IMG/VR virus record: IMGVR_UViG_3300043449_001802
Coordinates: 1 to 38,557 of that record
Strand: one strand, 5' to 3'
DNA: 38,557 nucleotides
Source of the DNA: a virus
Shown here: positions 1-7,345 of the stretch, piece by piece
Layout: the number at the start of each line of letters is the position of its first letter
How positions within the stretch are numbered: position 1 is the stretch's first letter
Program-made: the position numbers and the translations under genes
Notes under the pieces: generated by a model
What the model was told of the DNA's origin: nothing
The model's input: the letters and a program-made list of their open reading frames with translations, nothing else
The model's database searches: none

Positions 1-127
1 AGTATCAGAGCGAAAATTGATCGGCGGTCAAAATGAATAAGGAAATCACGGTTTCAAATCAAATAAGTGAAGATGAGGTCCAGCTTTTAAAAGATACAGT
101 CTGTCGAGGGGCCACAAATGATGAATT
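1..127. repeat. 127-bp terminal direct repeat, copy 1 (circular-contig join)
   Basis: These bases are identical to 38431-38557. The repeat contains the 3' end of the Gp157-like gene and the first 95 bases of the bet gene, so it lies inside coding sequence and not at a natural phage end. A length of exactly 127 matches a common largest assembly k-mer. I infer that the contig is a closed circle with one k-mer written twice, from either a circular or a circularly permuted genome of 38,430 bp. Confidence 0.95.
2..40 (+). CDS. 3' end of Gp157-like gene (duplicate of the copy ending at 38470)
   Basis: This is the last 12 codons and stop of the gene that starts at 37922, seen again because of the terminal repeat. 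Its stop overlaps the bet start by 8 bases, so the two are translationally coupled in the circular genome. Confidence 0.9.
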   Translation, partial: VSERKLIGGQNE

Positions 128-995
128 AAAGCTATTCGTCGCAATCGCTCGCAAAACTGGCTTGGATCCTTTCACGAAACAAATTTACGCAGTAAAGCGA
201 TGGGATTCAAACCTAGGTCGTGAGGTTATGACAACGCAAACCGGAATCGATGGATTTCGTTTAATTGCCTCGAGGACGGGATTTTACGCTGGTCAGCTTG
301 GCCCGTTCTGGTGTGGCGAGGATGGCGATTGGAAAGACGTTTGGTTAAAAAAATCTCCTCCAGTCGCGAGCAAGGTCGCTGTTCTCCACTCGCAATTTAA
401 GGAGCCGCTGTGGGCTGTGGCAAAATTTGAAAGCTATGCGCAGCGTTTGAAATCCGGCGAGCTTTCTCGTTTTTGGGCTAAAATGCCCGAGTTAATGATT
501 GCAAAAGTCGCCGAGAGCCTTGCGTTGAGAAAAGCGTTTCCTGCGGAGCTTTCCGGTCTTTATACGCCCGACGAAATGTCGCAGGCTGAAAACGAACCAG
601 AAGAAACAAAAATGCCAACTGTGGCAGAAGCGCCCAAACAAGTTGCCGCAGAATTTACGCGACCAGCTTCTCAAGCTATTCCCGCGGCATCAAAATCCGA
701 GCCGCAAAAAATGGAATCGGCGGGCGATTTTATTATGCATTTTGGCAAGGATACCAAAGGCAAAAAACTATCTGAATTAACTGCGTTTCAAATTTCGGGA
801 GCCCTGCGCTGGGTAAAAACTAAAGCAAATCAAGATTTTCGTGATGCTCAAAAAACCAAAGAATTTATTTTTTGGTCCGAGCGATACTTGAAAAAAGCCT
901 GTGACGAGGATTTGGACGCGGCTTTAAACCTAGACTCGGCTTATGACATAGCGAAAGCGCCATTAAGTGACTGGCAAAAGGAGGATTTTACATGA
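33..995 (+). CDS. bet: Phage recombination protein Bet (Red-beta/RecT-type annealase)
   Basis: This 320-residue protein looks like a single-strand annealing recombinase of the Bet/Red-beta group, which coats ssDNA and anneals complementary strands during replication-linked recombination. The N-terminal ~180 residues carry the family pattern: an early segment with GLDPFTKQIYAVKR, then GIDGFRLIA, and later MIAKVAESLALRKAFP. A Pro/Ala/Glu-rich linker (about 190-235) leads to a C-terminal segment with HFGKDTKGKKLSEL, resembling the small domain at the end of exonuclease X-like proteins. It is coupled to the Gp157-like gene upstream. No lambda-Exo or YqaJ partner was recognised. Confidence 0.88.
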   Translation: MNKEITVSNQISEDEVQLLKDTVCRGATNDELKLFVAIARKTGLDPFTKQIYAVKRWDSNLGREVMTTQTGIDGFRLIASRTGFYAGQLGPFWCGEDGDWKDVWLKKSPPVASKVAVLHSQFKEPLWAVAKFESYAQRLKSGELSRFWAKMPELMIAKVAESLALRKAFPAELSGLYTPDEMSQAENEPEETKMPTVAEAPKQVAAEFTRPASQAIPAASKSEPQKMESAGDFIMHFGKDTKGKKLSELTAFQISGALRWVKTKANQDFRDAQKTKEFIFWSERYLKKACDEDLDAALNLDSAYDIAKAPLSDWQKEDFT

Positions 996-1234
996 AATTA
1001 AATTTTACTGTTAGCTTGGGCGATATTGAAGTTGAAACAGACTCCGAAACTGGTCGCGTGGAATCCGCTTACGTTGTTTTTGAAAACGTAGCCGATCAAG
1101 CGTTTGGCGATGTTTTGCCTTTGATCGTAGGGCAAAAAAAATGGAGCGAGCTCATTGCAAAAGCCGTTTATGAGTTTAACCCTAACCCTGGCCCAGATTG
1201 CCTTGAGGATGACGAGTATGGTGTTCCGGTATGA
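992..1234 (+). CDS. Hypothetical 80-aa acidic protein
   Basis: The ATG overlaps the bet stop (ATGA) and is preceded by a strong AGGAGG, so the start is well supported. The product is acidic, with short beta-like segments and a DDEYG-containing tail. I do not recognise a family. Its place directly after bet suggests an early, recombination-linked transcript. Confidence 0.8.
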   Translation: MKLNFTVSLGDIEVETDSETGRVESAYVVFENVADQAFGDVLPLIVGQKKWSELIAKAVYEFNPNPGPDCLEDDEYGVPV

Positions 1235-1478
1235 TTTAGTTCAGCGCGACACAAGTAAAGTTTTAGAATACGAGCTGGCTATTTCCGAGCTTAATCGGGA
1301 AATCGAGGCACTAAAAAGAACGATTGAGTTGAAAGATATTCAAATCACATCGGCGGCCGAAATGGTGGGCGATGCAGTTTACAAGCGAAAGCAGGACCAA
1401 GACACAATAAAAAAACTGCGCGATGAAATTTTTGAACTGAAAAACTCAATGAGCTATCGCATGACCAAAAAAATATGA
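1218..1478 (+). CDS. Hypothetical 86-aa coiled-coil protein
   Basis: The frame is open from further upstream, but ATG 1218 has GAGG 9 bases before it and is preferred; ATG 1209 sits too close to the same site. The product is mostly charged heptad-like sequence (about residues 15-75), a predicted coiled coil. It overlaps the preceding gene by 17 bases. No function is recognised. Confidence 0.7.
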   Translation: MVFRYDLVQRDTSKVLEYELAISELNREIEALKRTIELKDIQITSAAEMVGDAVYKRKQDQDTIKKLRDEIFELKNSMSYRMTKKI

Positions 1479-1483
1479 GGTAA

Positions 1484-1654
1484 ATGATGAACCTTTTCAA
1501 TTGCTATCAAGCCCTTGCGTTCTATACCGCCGTCCCTTTTGCCATTCAATGGCTTGCCAATAATGGAAATTCAACTTGGGCAATTTTGCTTGGCGTTGGC
1601 GAATTGGTTGGGTTTTTTGCCCTCGGCGCCGCCGTTTACGAGGCGACTAAATGA
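1484..1654 (+). CDS. Small membrane protein, 56 aa, two predicted TM segments
   Basis: The gene begins ATGATG after a GAGG and its TGA overlaps the next ATG (ATGA). The product has two hydrophobic stretches, roughly residues 10-25 and 32-51, joined by a short polar turn (NNGNS), which suggests a hairpin inner-membrane protein. The function is unknown; small early phage membrane proteins often affect host physiology or exclusion, but nothing here shows that. Confidence 0.75.
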   Translation: MMNLFNCYQALAFYTAVPFAIQWLANNGNSTWAILLGVGELVGFFALGAAVYEATK

Positions 1655-1836
1655 GTGAAGAAAAAACAAATGAAAACGCAAAATGGAAAATAAAATATAG
1701 GGTTTTAGCGGGACCGCGAGAAATGCCAAGAATTTTATTTTCGACAAAGAGTTATGAATCCGCCGAAAAATGGCTTTGGAATTTTGACGGCAATGAAATT
1801 GAATTGAGAATTGAAAAAGTATGGATTCAAAAATGA
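1651..1836 (+). CDS. Hypothetical 61-aa protein
   Basis: The start overlaps the previous stop (ATGA) and the end overlaps the next gene by 16 bases, as in a coupled early operon. The product is basic, with alternating hydrophobic and charged residues (IKYRVLAGP, ELRIEKVW) that suggest a small beta-sheet fold. It is not recognised. Confidence 0.7.
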   Translation: MSEEKTNENAKWKIKYRVLAGPREMPRILFSTKSYESAEKWLWNFDGNEIELRIEKVWIQK

Positions 1837-2009
1837 GCGTTGAGGAATTGCATCAACAAATGATGTCAATGACCTTGGGTGATCTTTGTTTGCTATGCGG
1901 CCAAGCAATCAATCTGGGATTTGACAAAGAGCGCGTTGATTTGATGCTGAAATATTTAGAACTGAAAATGAGAGTTAGAAAATTAACCACGAAAGAAGAA
2001 GTGAAATGA
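1821..2009 (+). CDS. Hypothetical 62-aa helical protein
   Basis: A mostly helical small protein with two cysteines (CLLC) and a basic C-terminal half. ATG 1821 and ATG 1833 are both possible starts, and neither has a strong ribosome site. It ends where the next small gene begins (ATGA-type overlap). Function unknown. Confidence 0.65.
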   Translation: MDSKMSVEELHQQMMSMTLGDLCLLCGQAINLGFDKERVDLMLKYLELKMRVRKLTTKEEVK

Positions 2010-2107
2010 AAAAAATAATTGAACAAGTTCAGAATGAAGGTCTTGAAAGTTTGCTCGGCGAAAGAGTTTTACTTTTTTGCTTTAAAGTGAAAGGCAAGAA
2101 GAGGTGA
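2006..2107 (+). CDS. Possible 33-aa peptide upstream of the cytosine methyltransferase
   Basis: This short ORF starts at an ATG overlapping the previous stop and ends TGA overlapping the methyltransferase ATG (TGATG). Its middle reads LLGERVLLFC and its end is Lys/Arg-rich. It may be a coupling leader for the methyltransferase or the truncated stub of a longer small phage protein. The unbroken stop-start chain is the main support. Confidence 0.45.
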   Translation: MKKIIEQVQNEGLESLLGERVLLFCFKVKGKKR

Positions 2108-2937
2108 TGCGTGGCTTGGATCTTTTTTCAGGCATCGGAGGGATTTCAATTGGGCTCAAACCATGGGTGCGAACCGTCGCATACTGTGAAAGCGACAGAT
2201 ACGCTCAAGCCGTCTTGTTGTCACGAATGCGGCAAGGTGATCTGGACCGAGCTCCCATCTGGGACGACGTTCGAACTTTGCGAGGGCGTATGCTCCCGCC
2301 CATCGACATCATTTTTGGAGGTTTTCCCTGCCAAGACATCAGCGTTGCGGGACGTGGTGAGGGCCTGGCAGGAGAGCGTAGCGGACTTTTCTTCGAAATT
2401 GTCCGACTTACAAAAGAAATTCATCCGACGTTTGTGTTCCTCGAAAACGTGCCCGCAATTAGAACTCGCGGACTTCGAGAGGTCGCAAGAGCATTTACCG
2501 ATTTACGGTATGATTGTCGATGGACTTGTGTATCTGCCGCAGAAGTTGGAGCCCCACACCAAAGAAAAAGATGGTTCTTACTTGCCTACGCCAGCGGCGC
2601 AAGAAGCCGGGTACAACAAAGGCGGGGCGGCGGGGCGAGTTGGAAAGCTAAGGCCGTCACTCTCAACAATGGCGCGAAAGAATCTTTGGCCGACGCCGAA
2701 AGCGAGAGATTGGAAGGACTCTCCGAATCAGAAATGGAGAGAAAATGGACGCGACAAAAACCAACTCGCAATGAATGTATATTTGCAAAACAATGGTGGG
2801 CAGTTGAGCCCAACGTGGGTCGAGTGGCTTATGGGGTTCCCTTTAGAGTGGACCGTCTTAGAGGATTGGGCAACGCAGTGGTTCCAAGTCAAGCGAACAA
2901 GGCTTTTAAAAAATTATTAGGAATGGATGCAAAATGA
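2107..2937 (+). CDS. C5-cytosine DNA methyltransferase (Dcm-like)
   Basis: This enzyme should transfer a methyl group from S-adenosylmethionine to carbon 5 of cytosine in DNA. The 276-residue product has the ordered C5-MTase motifs: motif I DLFSGIGG (5-12) binding SAM, motif IV GGFPCQ with the catalytic Cys near 75, motif VI ENVP (113-116), motif VIII QRKR (152-155), and motif X RGLGNAVVP near the end. The target-recognition region is short, so the recognition site is probably small. ATG 2107 overlaps the preceding stop; GTG 2104 is an alternative. The gene carries a long second ORF in another frame. The TET-like and glycosyltransferase genes at 34.1-35.9 kb suggest that its 5-methylcytosine product is a substrate for further modification. 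Confidence 0.93.
   Translation: MRGLDLFSGIGGISIGLKPWVRTVAYCESDRYAQAVLLSRMRQGDLDRAPIWDDVRTLRGRMLPPIDIIFGGFPCQDISVAGRGEGLAGERSGLFFEIVRLTKEIHPTFVFLENVPAIRTRGLREVARAFTDLRYDCRWTCVSAAEVGAPHQRKRWFLLAYASGARSRVQQRRGGGASWKAKAVTLNNGAKESLADAESERLEGLSESEMERKWTRQKPTRNECIFAKQWWAVEPNVGRVAYGVPFRVDRLRGLGNAVVPSQANKAFKKLLGMDAK
2111..2920 (+). CDS. Overlapping 269-aa ORF embedded in the methyltransferase gene
   Basis: This ORF is open for 269 codons in another frame of the same strand, wholly inside the methyltransferase gene. GTG 2111 has GAGG exactly 6 bases upstream, a better spacing than the methyltransferase ATG has. The product is Trp-rich and protein-like, with LPTPAAQEAGY, a second WPTPKARDWKD and a C-terminal LSPTWVEWLMGFP. 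I recall such motifs from hypothetical phage proteins next to or overlapping Dcm-type genes. The C-terminal motif lies opposite a conserved methyltransferase segment, so part of the apparent conservation may be a reading-frame shadow. The repeated TP-A-R/Q motif lies opposite the variable, low-complexity part of the enzyme, which favours a real dual-coding gene. Function unknown. Confidence 0.5.
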   Translation: MAWIFFQASEGFQLGSNHGCEPSHTVKATDTLKPSCCHECGKVIWTELPSGTTFELCEGVCSRPSTSFLEVFPAKTSALRDVVRAWQESVADFSSKLSDLQKKFIRRLCSSKTCPQLELADFERSQEHLPIYGMIVDGLVYLPQKLEPHTKEKDGSYLPTPAAQEAGYNKGGAAGRVGKLRPSLSTMARKNLWPTPKARDWKDSPNQKWRENGRDKNQLAMNVYLQNNGGQLSPTWVEWLMGFPLEWTVLEDWATQWFQVKRTRLLKNY

Positions 2938-3683
2938 CCGACAATGAACTGCGCGACATTGGTTGGTGGAGCGGTGGAGTTACAAGCGCCGTCGCTATCA
3001 AAAAACACCTAGAGCAAGGTAACAAAACTTTAATTTTTTTCTGTGAAACTGGTAACCACCATCACGACAACCAGCGTTTTTTGAAGGCTTGTGAAAAATG
3101 GTATGGACAGGAAATCATAACCCTACGTTCAAACCGTTTTAAAAACGTCGAGGAAACAATAAGATACTCAAAATACATCAATGGGCCCGATGGTGCGAAA
3201 TGTACAAGATACTTAAAAAAAGATTTGCGAATTGCCCTAGAAAAAATACTGCCATATCGAAAGCAAATCTTTGGTTTTGAATTTGAGCAGAAGCAAATTT
3301 TGAGGGCAAAAAGATTTGAGGAGCAATATCCAGCATCAAACGGAACTTTTCCTTTAATCGAAGCTCAGTTAAGTAAACTAGATTGCATGGATCTTTTGAC
3401 AAAAGAAGGCATTGAACTTCCAGCAATGTATCGACTTGGTTATTCAAATGCGAATTGCATAGGATGTATTAAGGGCGGCATGGGTTATTGGAACAAAATC
3501 AGAGTCGATTTTCCAGAGGTCTTTGCTGCTTTTGCAAAGATTGAAAGGGAAATCAATGGCGCAATTTTGCGTCAAAAAAACAAAAGAATTTATTTGGATG
3601 AGCTGGACCCTTCCGCTGGGCGCCATGAGTCTATTGCATTGCCGGAATGCGGAGTCCTTTGTCCGGTTGAATTTTTAGAATAG
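2934..3683 (+). CDS. PAPS-reductase-like / adenine nucleotide alpha-hydrolase family protein
   Basis: The 249-residue protein starts with an ATG overlapping the methyltransferase stop. It has the PP-loop signature SGGVTS at residues 13-18, as in PAPS reductases and related ATP-pyrophosphatases, and a Cys pair in a GCIKGGMGYW segment towards the C-terminus. Phage members are common, but their substrates are mostly unknown. Relatives such as DndC act in DNA phosphorothioation, though no other Dnd genes are visible. Coupling to the methyltransferase suggests a DNA- or nucleotide-modification role; this is inference. Confidence 0.8.
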   Translation: MTDNELRDIGWWSGGVTSAVAIKKHLEQGNKTLIFFCETGNHHHDNQRFLKACEKWYGQEIITLRSNRFKNVEETIRYSKYINGPDGAKCTRYLKKDLRIALEKILPYRKQIFGFEFEQKQILRAKRFEEQYPASNGTFPLIEAQLSKLDCMDLLTKEGIELPAMYRLGYSNANCIGCIKGGMGYWNKIRVDFPEVFAAFAKIEREINGAILRQKNKRIYLDELDPSAGRHESIALPECGVLCPVEFLE

Positions 3684-3695
3684 AAAGAAAGATCA

Positions 3696-4238
3696 ATGAG
3701 CGACGAATTGCGCGATAAACTTGAGAATGACTTTAAAGCCATGAGCGCGGCGTTTGAGGCGTTGAGCCTTGAGCGCGATATTTTTCGTGACGCCTTGCTA
3801 GTACAAAATGAGAACCTGGTCAAAGCGACGGCAAATTATAATCGAATCAATGAAGAAAAAAACAATCTTAACGAACAAGTTGAACAGTTAAGAGTTCAAT
3901 TAGCTGGTTGTGGAGTTGCTGCTTTACAAAACACAGAATATTCAAAAAAAGATCGTGCTAAAAAAGGCGTTTATGGATGGAGTCAAAGTTATCAAGACGT
4001 ATGCGATGCGGTAGATCGAGAGATTGAATACCGTGCCGCCGCAGAAAAGCTGGCCGAGGCGCTTGAATTTTATTCTCACAAAAAAAGCTATTCAATGATT
4101 GATGAAGGGCGAAACTATAACGTCGAATACGTTTGTTATGAGTTAAATCCTCAAACTTATAATGACGACGAATTGGGAACATTGGCCAAAAAAGCCCTGG
4201 CCGAATACCGCGAGAAATTTCCGAAGGTGAAAAAATGA
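3696..4238 (+). CDS. Hypothetical 180-aa coiled-coil protein
   Basis: Preceded by GAAAGA. Residues ~1-70 are strongly heptad-like (coiled coil). A central KKGVYGWSQSY segment and a C-terminal helical part ending in ALAEYREKFPKVKK follow. The two halves look like separately evolved modules of the kind often shuffled among phage early genes. No catalytic motif is visible. Confidence 0.75.
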   Translation: MSDELRDKLENDFKAMSAAFEALSLERDIFRDALLVQNENLVKATANYNRINEEKNNLNEQVEQLRVQLAGCGVAALQNTEYSKKDRAKKGVYGWSQSYQDVCDAVDREIEYRAAAEKLAEALEFYSHKKSYSMIDEGRNYNVEYVCYELNPQTYNDDELGTLAKKALAEYREKFPKVKK

Positions 4239-4501
4239 CCGCTACAGAAAAAACTATTGAAGAACTGTTTTCAGAAACTTCAATTTTTACTTGGCTGGGA
4301 ATTGAGCTTTATTCTGGGATTAGTCGCGGGACTGTGAAGCGTTTAACGATTTACAATGATTTCCCGAAACCTCAACTTGTGCGCTATGGACGGCGAAGGC
4401 TTGCGGTTTTCCCGCGTCTTGCCGTTGACGAATGGCTTGATAAAAATGAATTGCCTACCTGTGTGCGGTATGGCTGGGGCACTGTTGAATGCAGACGATA
4501 A
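4235..4501 (+). CDS. Small putative DNA-binding protein (AlpA/excisionase-like HTH)
   Basis: An 88-residue protein coupled to its neighbour by an ATGA overlap. The middle has the layout of AlpA/MerR-like winged HTH proteins: YSGISRGTVKRLTIYNDFP, then a basic RYGRRRLAVF hairpin and a final AVDEWLDKN helix. Such proteins recognise DNA as small transcriptional regulators or excisionases. With no integrase in the genome, a regulatory role is more likely. Confidence 0.55.
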   Translation: MTATEKTIEELFSETSIFTWLGIELYSGISRGTVKRLTIYNDFPKPQLVRYGRRRLAVFPRLAVDEWLDKNELPTCVRYGWGTVECRR

Positions 4502-4800
4502 ATTTAAAACTTGTTAAAAATCAAAATCACATCGGCCATTGTCAAATTACCTATACGACAAAAAACGAACTGGGCGAAAAGCTGGTTTATTGCCTGCAAG
4601 AAAACTGGCCTGGTCAAATTCGTTTGCTGCGATGCTCGCAGGATGGTGAGCCTAGCCATGAAATTAAATTTAAATCAGACGCTCGAGTATTTTTTGAAAA
4701 ACCAATAATTGAGCCATACGATTCGAATTATGCGGAAAAATTAAAAACTCTCTGCATTCAATGGATTGAAAACTTTCATCAGGCGCAAAATAAAAACTAG
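4489..4800 (+). CDS. Hypothetical 103-aa protein
   Basis: Overlaps the preceding gene by 13 bases. It appears rich in beta strands at the start (NLKLVKN, GHCQITYTTKN) and ends in a helix (LCIQWIENFHQAQNKN). No family recognised. It closes this run of tightly packed genes; 58 bases separate it from the next start. Confidence 0.7.
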   Translation: MQTINLKLVKNQNHIGHCQITYTTKNELGEKLVYCLQENWPGQIRLLRCSQDGEPSHEIKFKSDARVFFEKPIIEPYDSNYAEKLKTLCIQWIENFHQAQNKN

Positions 4801-4858
4801 ACCTTTAGCCTGTTTTTTAAGCTGGTTTTCGGGCTACCGAGTGTTACGCTTTTAAACA

Positions 4859-5824
4859 ATGAAACAGAAACCCGACCAGTTTCAAATGATACAGGAGCTC
4901 CAAGCCCTTGCGATTGATCTCGGTCGAACTCCCACGAGAGACGAGTATGTTGCAAAACTTGGACGCTATAACGAACTTATCTCTAATACTTTTGGGTCTT
5001 ATTCCACTTTTTGCGCTGCTGCCGGACTAGAGAATGTAAAACCTGGACCTAGAAAAATAAATCAAGAGGTTTTTCGTCGCGATATTTTTAGCTTTTTGCC
5101 AAACCAAAAGCCTGCCAAGCTCCCAGTTAAAGAGCCCTTTGAAACTACTTTGTTCATTGGCGACACGCATTTCCCATTCGTTGACCAAGATGTTTTAAAT
5201 CAAATTTACGCATTCTCTGAAAAGTATAAACCACAAATTATTGTCCAACTAGGCGACCTCTACGACGCCTATTCTCATGCAAAATTCCCGCGATCTCATA
5301 ACGTATTTACGCCACGGGATGAAACTCGCATGGCTCGCGAAATGGCCGAGGAGTTTTGGCGTAAACTTCAAGCCTCCTCGCCCTCTTCAAAATGCTTTCA
5401 AATCGTTGGCAATCATGATGTCCGTCCAATGAAAAAGATTCTTGAAGTTTATCCCGAAGCCGAGGACTGGATAACCGAGCGATTAAAAAGTCTGTTAACT
5501 TTTGAAGGCGTTCAAACTTTTTATGATCCGCGGGAGGAATTAAAACTTCCAGGGAACATTAAAGTTTTTCATGGCTACCGAACTCAAGTTGGTTCCCATC
5601 GTGATTTTACTCTGTCGAATGTAGTTTGCGGTCATTCCCATGTGGGCGGAGTAGTATTCCGCCAGGTCCGCGATGAAATTCTGTGGGAATTAAACGCAGG
5701 CTATTGTGGCGACCCGAATTCAAAAGGATTAAGCTATACGTCGCAAAAAACGATTGTATGGACTAAAGGCTGGGGCTGGGTCGATGAGTATGGGCCTCGG
5801 TTTATTCCAGCGGTGAAAGATTGA
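4859..5824 (+). CDS. Calcineurin-like metallophosphoesterase
   Basis: A 321-residue protein with the ordered dimetal phosphoesterase motifs GDTHF (101-105), GDLYD (132-136), GNHD (184-187) and GHSH (258-261). It should hydrolyse phosphomono- or diesters; phage relatives are annotated as nucleases or phosphatases, and the substrate cannot be read here. The first ~60 residues (RTPTRDEYVAKLGRYNELI, then FGSYSTFCAAAGL) resemble the small repeat found next to HNH nucleases, suggesting a nucleic-acid-binding module. No clear Shine-Dalgarno precedes ATG 4859, so a later start or a leaderless transcript is possible. Confidence 0.87.
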   Translation: MKQKPDQFQMIQELQALAIDLGRTPTRDEYVAKLGRYNELISNTFGSYSTFCAAAGLENVKPGPRKINQEVFRRDIFSFLPNQKPAKLPVKEPFETTLFIGDTHFPFVDQDVLNQIYAFSEKYKPQIIVQLGDLYDAYSHAKFPRSHNVFTPRDETRMAREMAEEFWRKLQASSPSSKCFQIVGNHDVRPMKKILEVYPEAEDWITERLKSLLTFEGVQTFYDPREELKLPGNIKVFHGYRTQVGSHRDFTLSNVVCGHSHVGGVVFRQVRDEILWELNAGYCGDPNSKGLSYTSQKTIVWTKGWGWVDEYGPRFIPAVKD

Positions 5825-6132
5825 AAAACTTAATGAAAAAAAAGCTGCCGAAAATGGTTAACATACTGGGGCATAATATCCCAATCAAACTCGTGGCAGA
5901 ATGCGAACTCGAGCCCGAAAATGCCGCCGAGTTTTGTCCGGTTGAACAATCAATCAAAATCATGAAAACCTTGCCCGTAGAAGTGCAATGGCGGTTACTA
6001 TTTCATGAGATCCGTCATGTTCATCAATTTCATTCGGGTCTAATGCAGATCCTTGATCGACAAGCCCTGGAGATGGATTGCGATTCTTTTGCCAGCATAA
6101 TTATTTCGCTGAAACAGCAAAAAATCATTTGA
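5821..6132 (+). CDS. Small HExxH putative zinc metallopeptidase-like protein
   Basis: The TTG start overlaps the previous stop; ATG 5833 is an alternative. The 103-residue product has HEIRH at 62-66, matching HExxH, then a helix with E and D residues (LEMDCDSFAS) where ImmA/IrrE-like peptidases place the third zinc ligand. Such small phage proteins may cleave a regulator or be relics. Activity is inferred only from the motif. Confidence 0.65.
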   Translation: MKNLMKKKLPKMVNILGHNIPIKLVAECELEPENAAEFCPVEQSIKIMKTLPVEVQWRLLFHEIRHVHQFHSGLMQILDRQALEMDCDSFASIIISLKQQKII

Positions 6133-6163
6133 TTCAATTTGAGTCCCAGATATGATCCTTTTT

Positions 6164-6211
6164 GCCGCTCGCGGGTGAATCCGCTCACTCGACCGGACGG
6201 GCGGCTCTTTT
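6164..6211 (+). terminator. Probable Rho-independent terminator
   Basis: GCCGCTCG (6164-6171) pairs with CGGGCGGC (6198-6205). Inside it, CGGGTGA (6172-6178) pairs with TCACTCG (6185-6191), and TCTTTT follows. Both helices contain one G-T wobble that is a valid G-U pair only in the + transcript. It sits in the 159-base gap after the HExxH gene, where I see no other gene. Confidence 0.6.
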
Positions 6212-6291
6212 GAACGAACCGAGGCGTAAACCTGAGATGACGCTTATCGATCAGCATGGAGCTGATCCGGTTCGTTGAGAGGAATTTTCAA

Positions 6292-6504
6292 ATGTCCGAA
6301 GCAATTATTGAGGACGTCAAAAAATCCATGCTTTTAGAGCTCAGTGAATTGCGAGAGGAAAATGCAATTTTAAAGGCTCAAATTGAGCGGCTACATAAAC
6401 GCCTTCAGTCTGTCATCCCTATTCCAATTGAGACCTTGCCGAATGCCAAAACCAATTTTTCAAGCAACGATCCCAGGGCGACCAATCGTCAAAAAGAATA
6501 CTAA
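6292..6504 (+). CDS. Hypothetical 70-aa coiled-coil protein
   Basis: ATG 6292 is chosen because GAGAGGA lies 8 bases upstream; the frame is also open from ATG 6256. Residues ~10-45 have leucine-zipper-like spacing (ELSELREENAILKAQIERL). The last 62 bases overlap the RusA gene. Possibly a small dimeric DNA-associated protein; function unknown. Confidence 0.65.
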   Translation: MSEAIIEDVKKSMLLELSELREENAILKAQIERLHKRLQSVIPIPIETLPNAKTNFSSNDPRATNRQKEY

Positions 6505-6844
6505 AAAAGTTACCAGGCGATATGGAAGAGTAAATGTTTTTTACTCGCCGCAGTTTATTGAATGGGAGCGGCGTGCGCTTCACGAATTATTAAAACTTTC
6601 TCGTGGCTCTCAACCGATTGATTTTCCGTTGATTGCTGTTTTCAATTTCTTTTTATCAAATCGTCAAGCCGAGCCCGATACTTCAAACCTCGTTGAAGGT
6701 CCGCAGGATGCTTTAACAAAGGCGAAAATTATTATTGATGACAAAATCATTTACGGGCTTCACGCCACAAAAGATTTTGATAAAAAAAATCCACGAACTG
6801 AAATCAAACTTTATCGGCTCGATGAAATTGAGGTTTTAAAATGA
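6443..6844 (+). CDS. rusA: RusA-family Holliday junction resolvase
   Basis: The 133-residue product matches RusA in length and in its acidic active-site pattern: PDTSNLVEGPQDAL (78-91) followed by IIIDDKII (96-103), supplying Asp79, Asn82, Asp89 and the Asp99/100 pair. RusA dimers cut four-way junctions symmetrically, which would resolve intermediates made by the Bet annealase before packaging. The start MPKP is preferred to an upstream in-frame ATG at 6383 because the RusA fold begins there, although its ribosome site is weak. Confidence 0.87.
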   Translation: MPKPIFQATIPGRPIVKKNTKKVTRRYGRVNVFYSPQFIEWERRALHELLKLSRGSQPIDFPLIAVFNFFLSNRQAEPDTSNLVEGPQDALTKAKIIIDDKIIYGLHATKDFDKKNPRTEIKLYRLDEIEVLK

Positions 6845-7017
6845 AGCCAGGAACAAAGGCAATTTGGTTTCGATATTGCTCGCGAAAGTCCATGCTAAAG
6901 CCAGCCGAAAAAATTCCGGTAGAAGTTGTCAGCATTGGTAAAACTATGGTTCGAGTTCGCTTGCCAGACGGCAAATGCAAAAATGTTTTTGCCTACAACC
7001 TGGAGCCCGTAAAATGA
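6841..7017 (+). CDS. Hypothetical 58-aa basic protein
   Basis: The ATG overlaps the RusA stop (ATGA) and the stop overlaps the next ATG. The protein looks like a small beta-barrel: EKIPVEVVSIGKTMVRVRLP, then KNVFAYNLEPV. This pattern is seen in small phage proteins of unknown role. Confidence 0.7.
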   Translation: MKPGTKAIWFRYCSRKSMLKPAEKIPVEVVSIGKTMVRVRLPDGKCKNVFAYNLEPVK

Positions 7018-7241
7018 GCGTGACAGAAATTAACCCAATTCAGCAAATTTTAAAAAAAGCCCAAGAAAAATCATCACAAACTTCGACGTTAGTCATTGGT
7101 CTTATGGATGTTGACGGCCGCATTGAGGTCAATGCCTTCTCACGAGCCAATGGCGTTGCACCGATCGCACTGGTGCAGAAGATGATAGATATTTATTTGA
7201 CCGAAAGTTTTAAAAATGATTTCGGCAGGAAAGACCCATGA
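7014..7241 (+). CDS. Hypothetical 75-aa protein
   Basis: The start is coupled to the preceding stop (ATGA) and the end to the following ATG. It has a helical N-terminus (IQQILKKAQEK), a central beta segment (STLVIGLMDVDGRIEV) and a C-terminal helix. Not recognised. Confidence 0.7.
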   Translation: MSVTEINPIQQILKKAQEKSSQTSTLVIGLMDVDGRIEVNAFSRANGVAPIALVQKMIDIYLTESFKNDFGRKDP

Positions 7242-7342
7242 AAATTGTCGTACAAAAAGCTGCCTGGAATTTTTTACTTGGGTTTTGCTTTGGAACTGGT
7301 ACAGTTTCAAGCGTTCTGATTGCTGTAAAAATTTGGGGCTAA
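7238..7342 (+). CDS. Tiny single-TM membrane protein, 34 aa
   Basis: The start overlaps the previous stop (ATGA). After a short basic N-terminus (MKIVVQK), residues 9-32 are almost wholly hydrophobic with Gly and small residues, giving one membrane span. The coupling and the one-span composition argue for a real gene. Function unknown. Confidence 0.6.
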   Translation: MKIVVQKAAWNFLLGFCFGTGTVSSVLIAVKIWG

Positions 7343-7345
7343 TAA

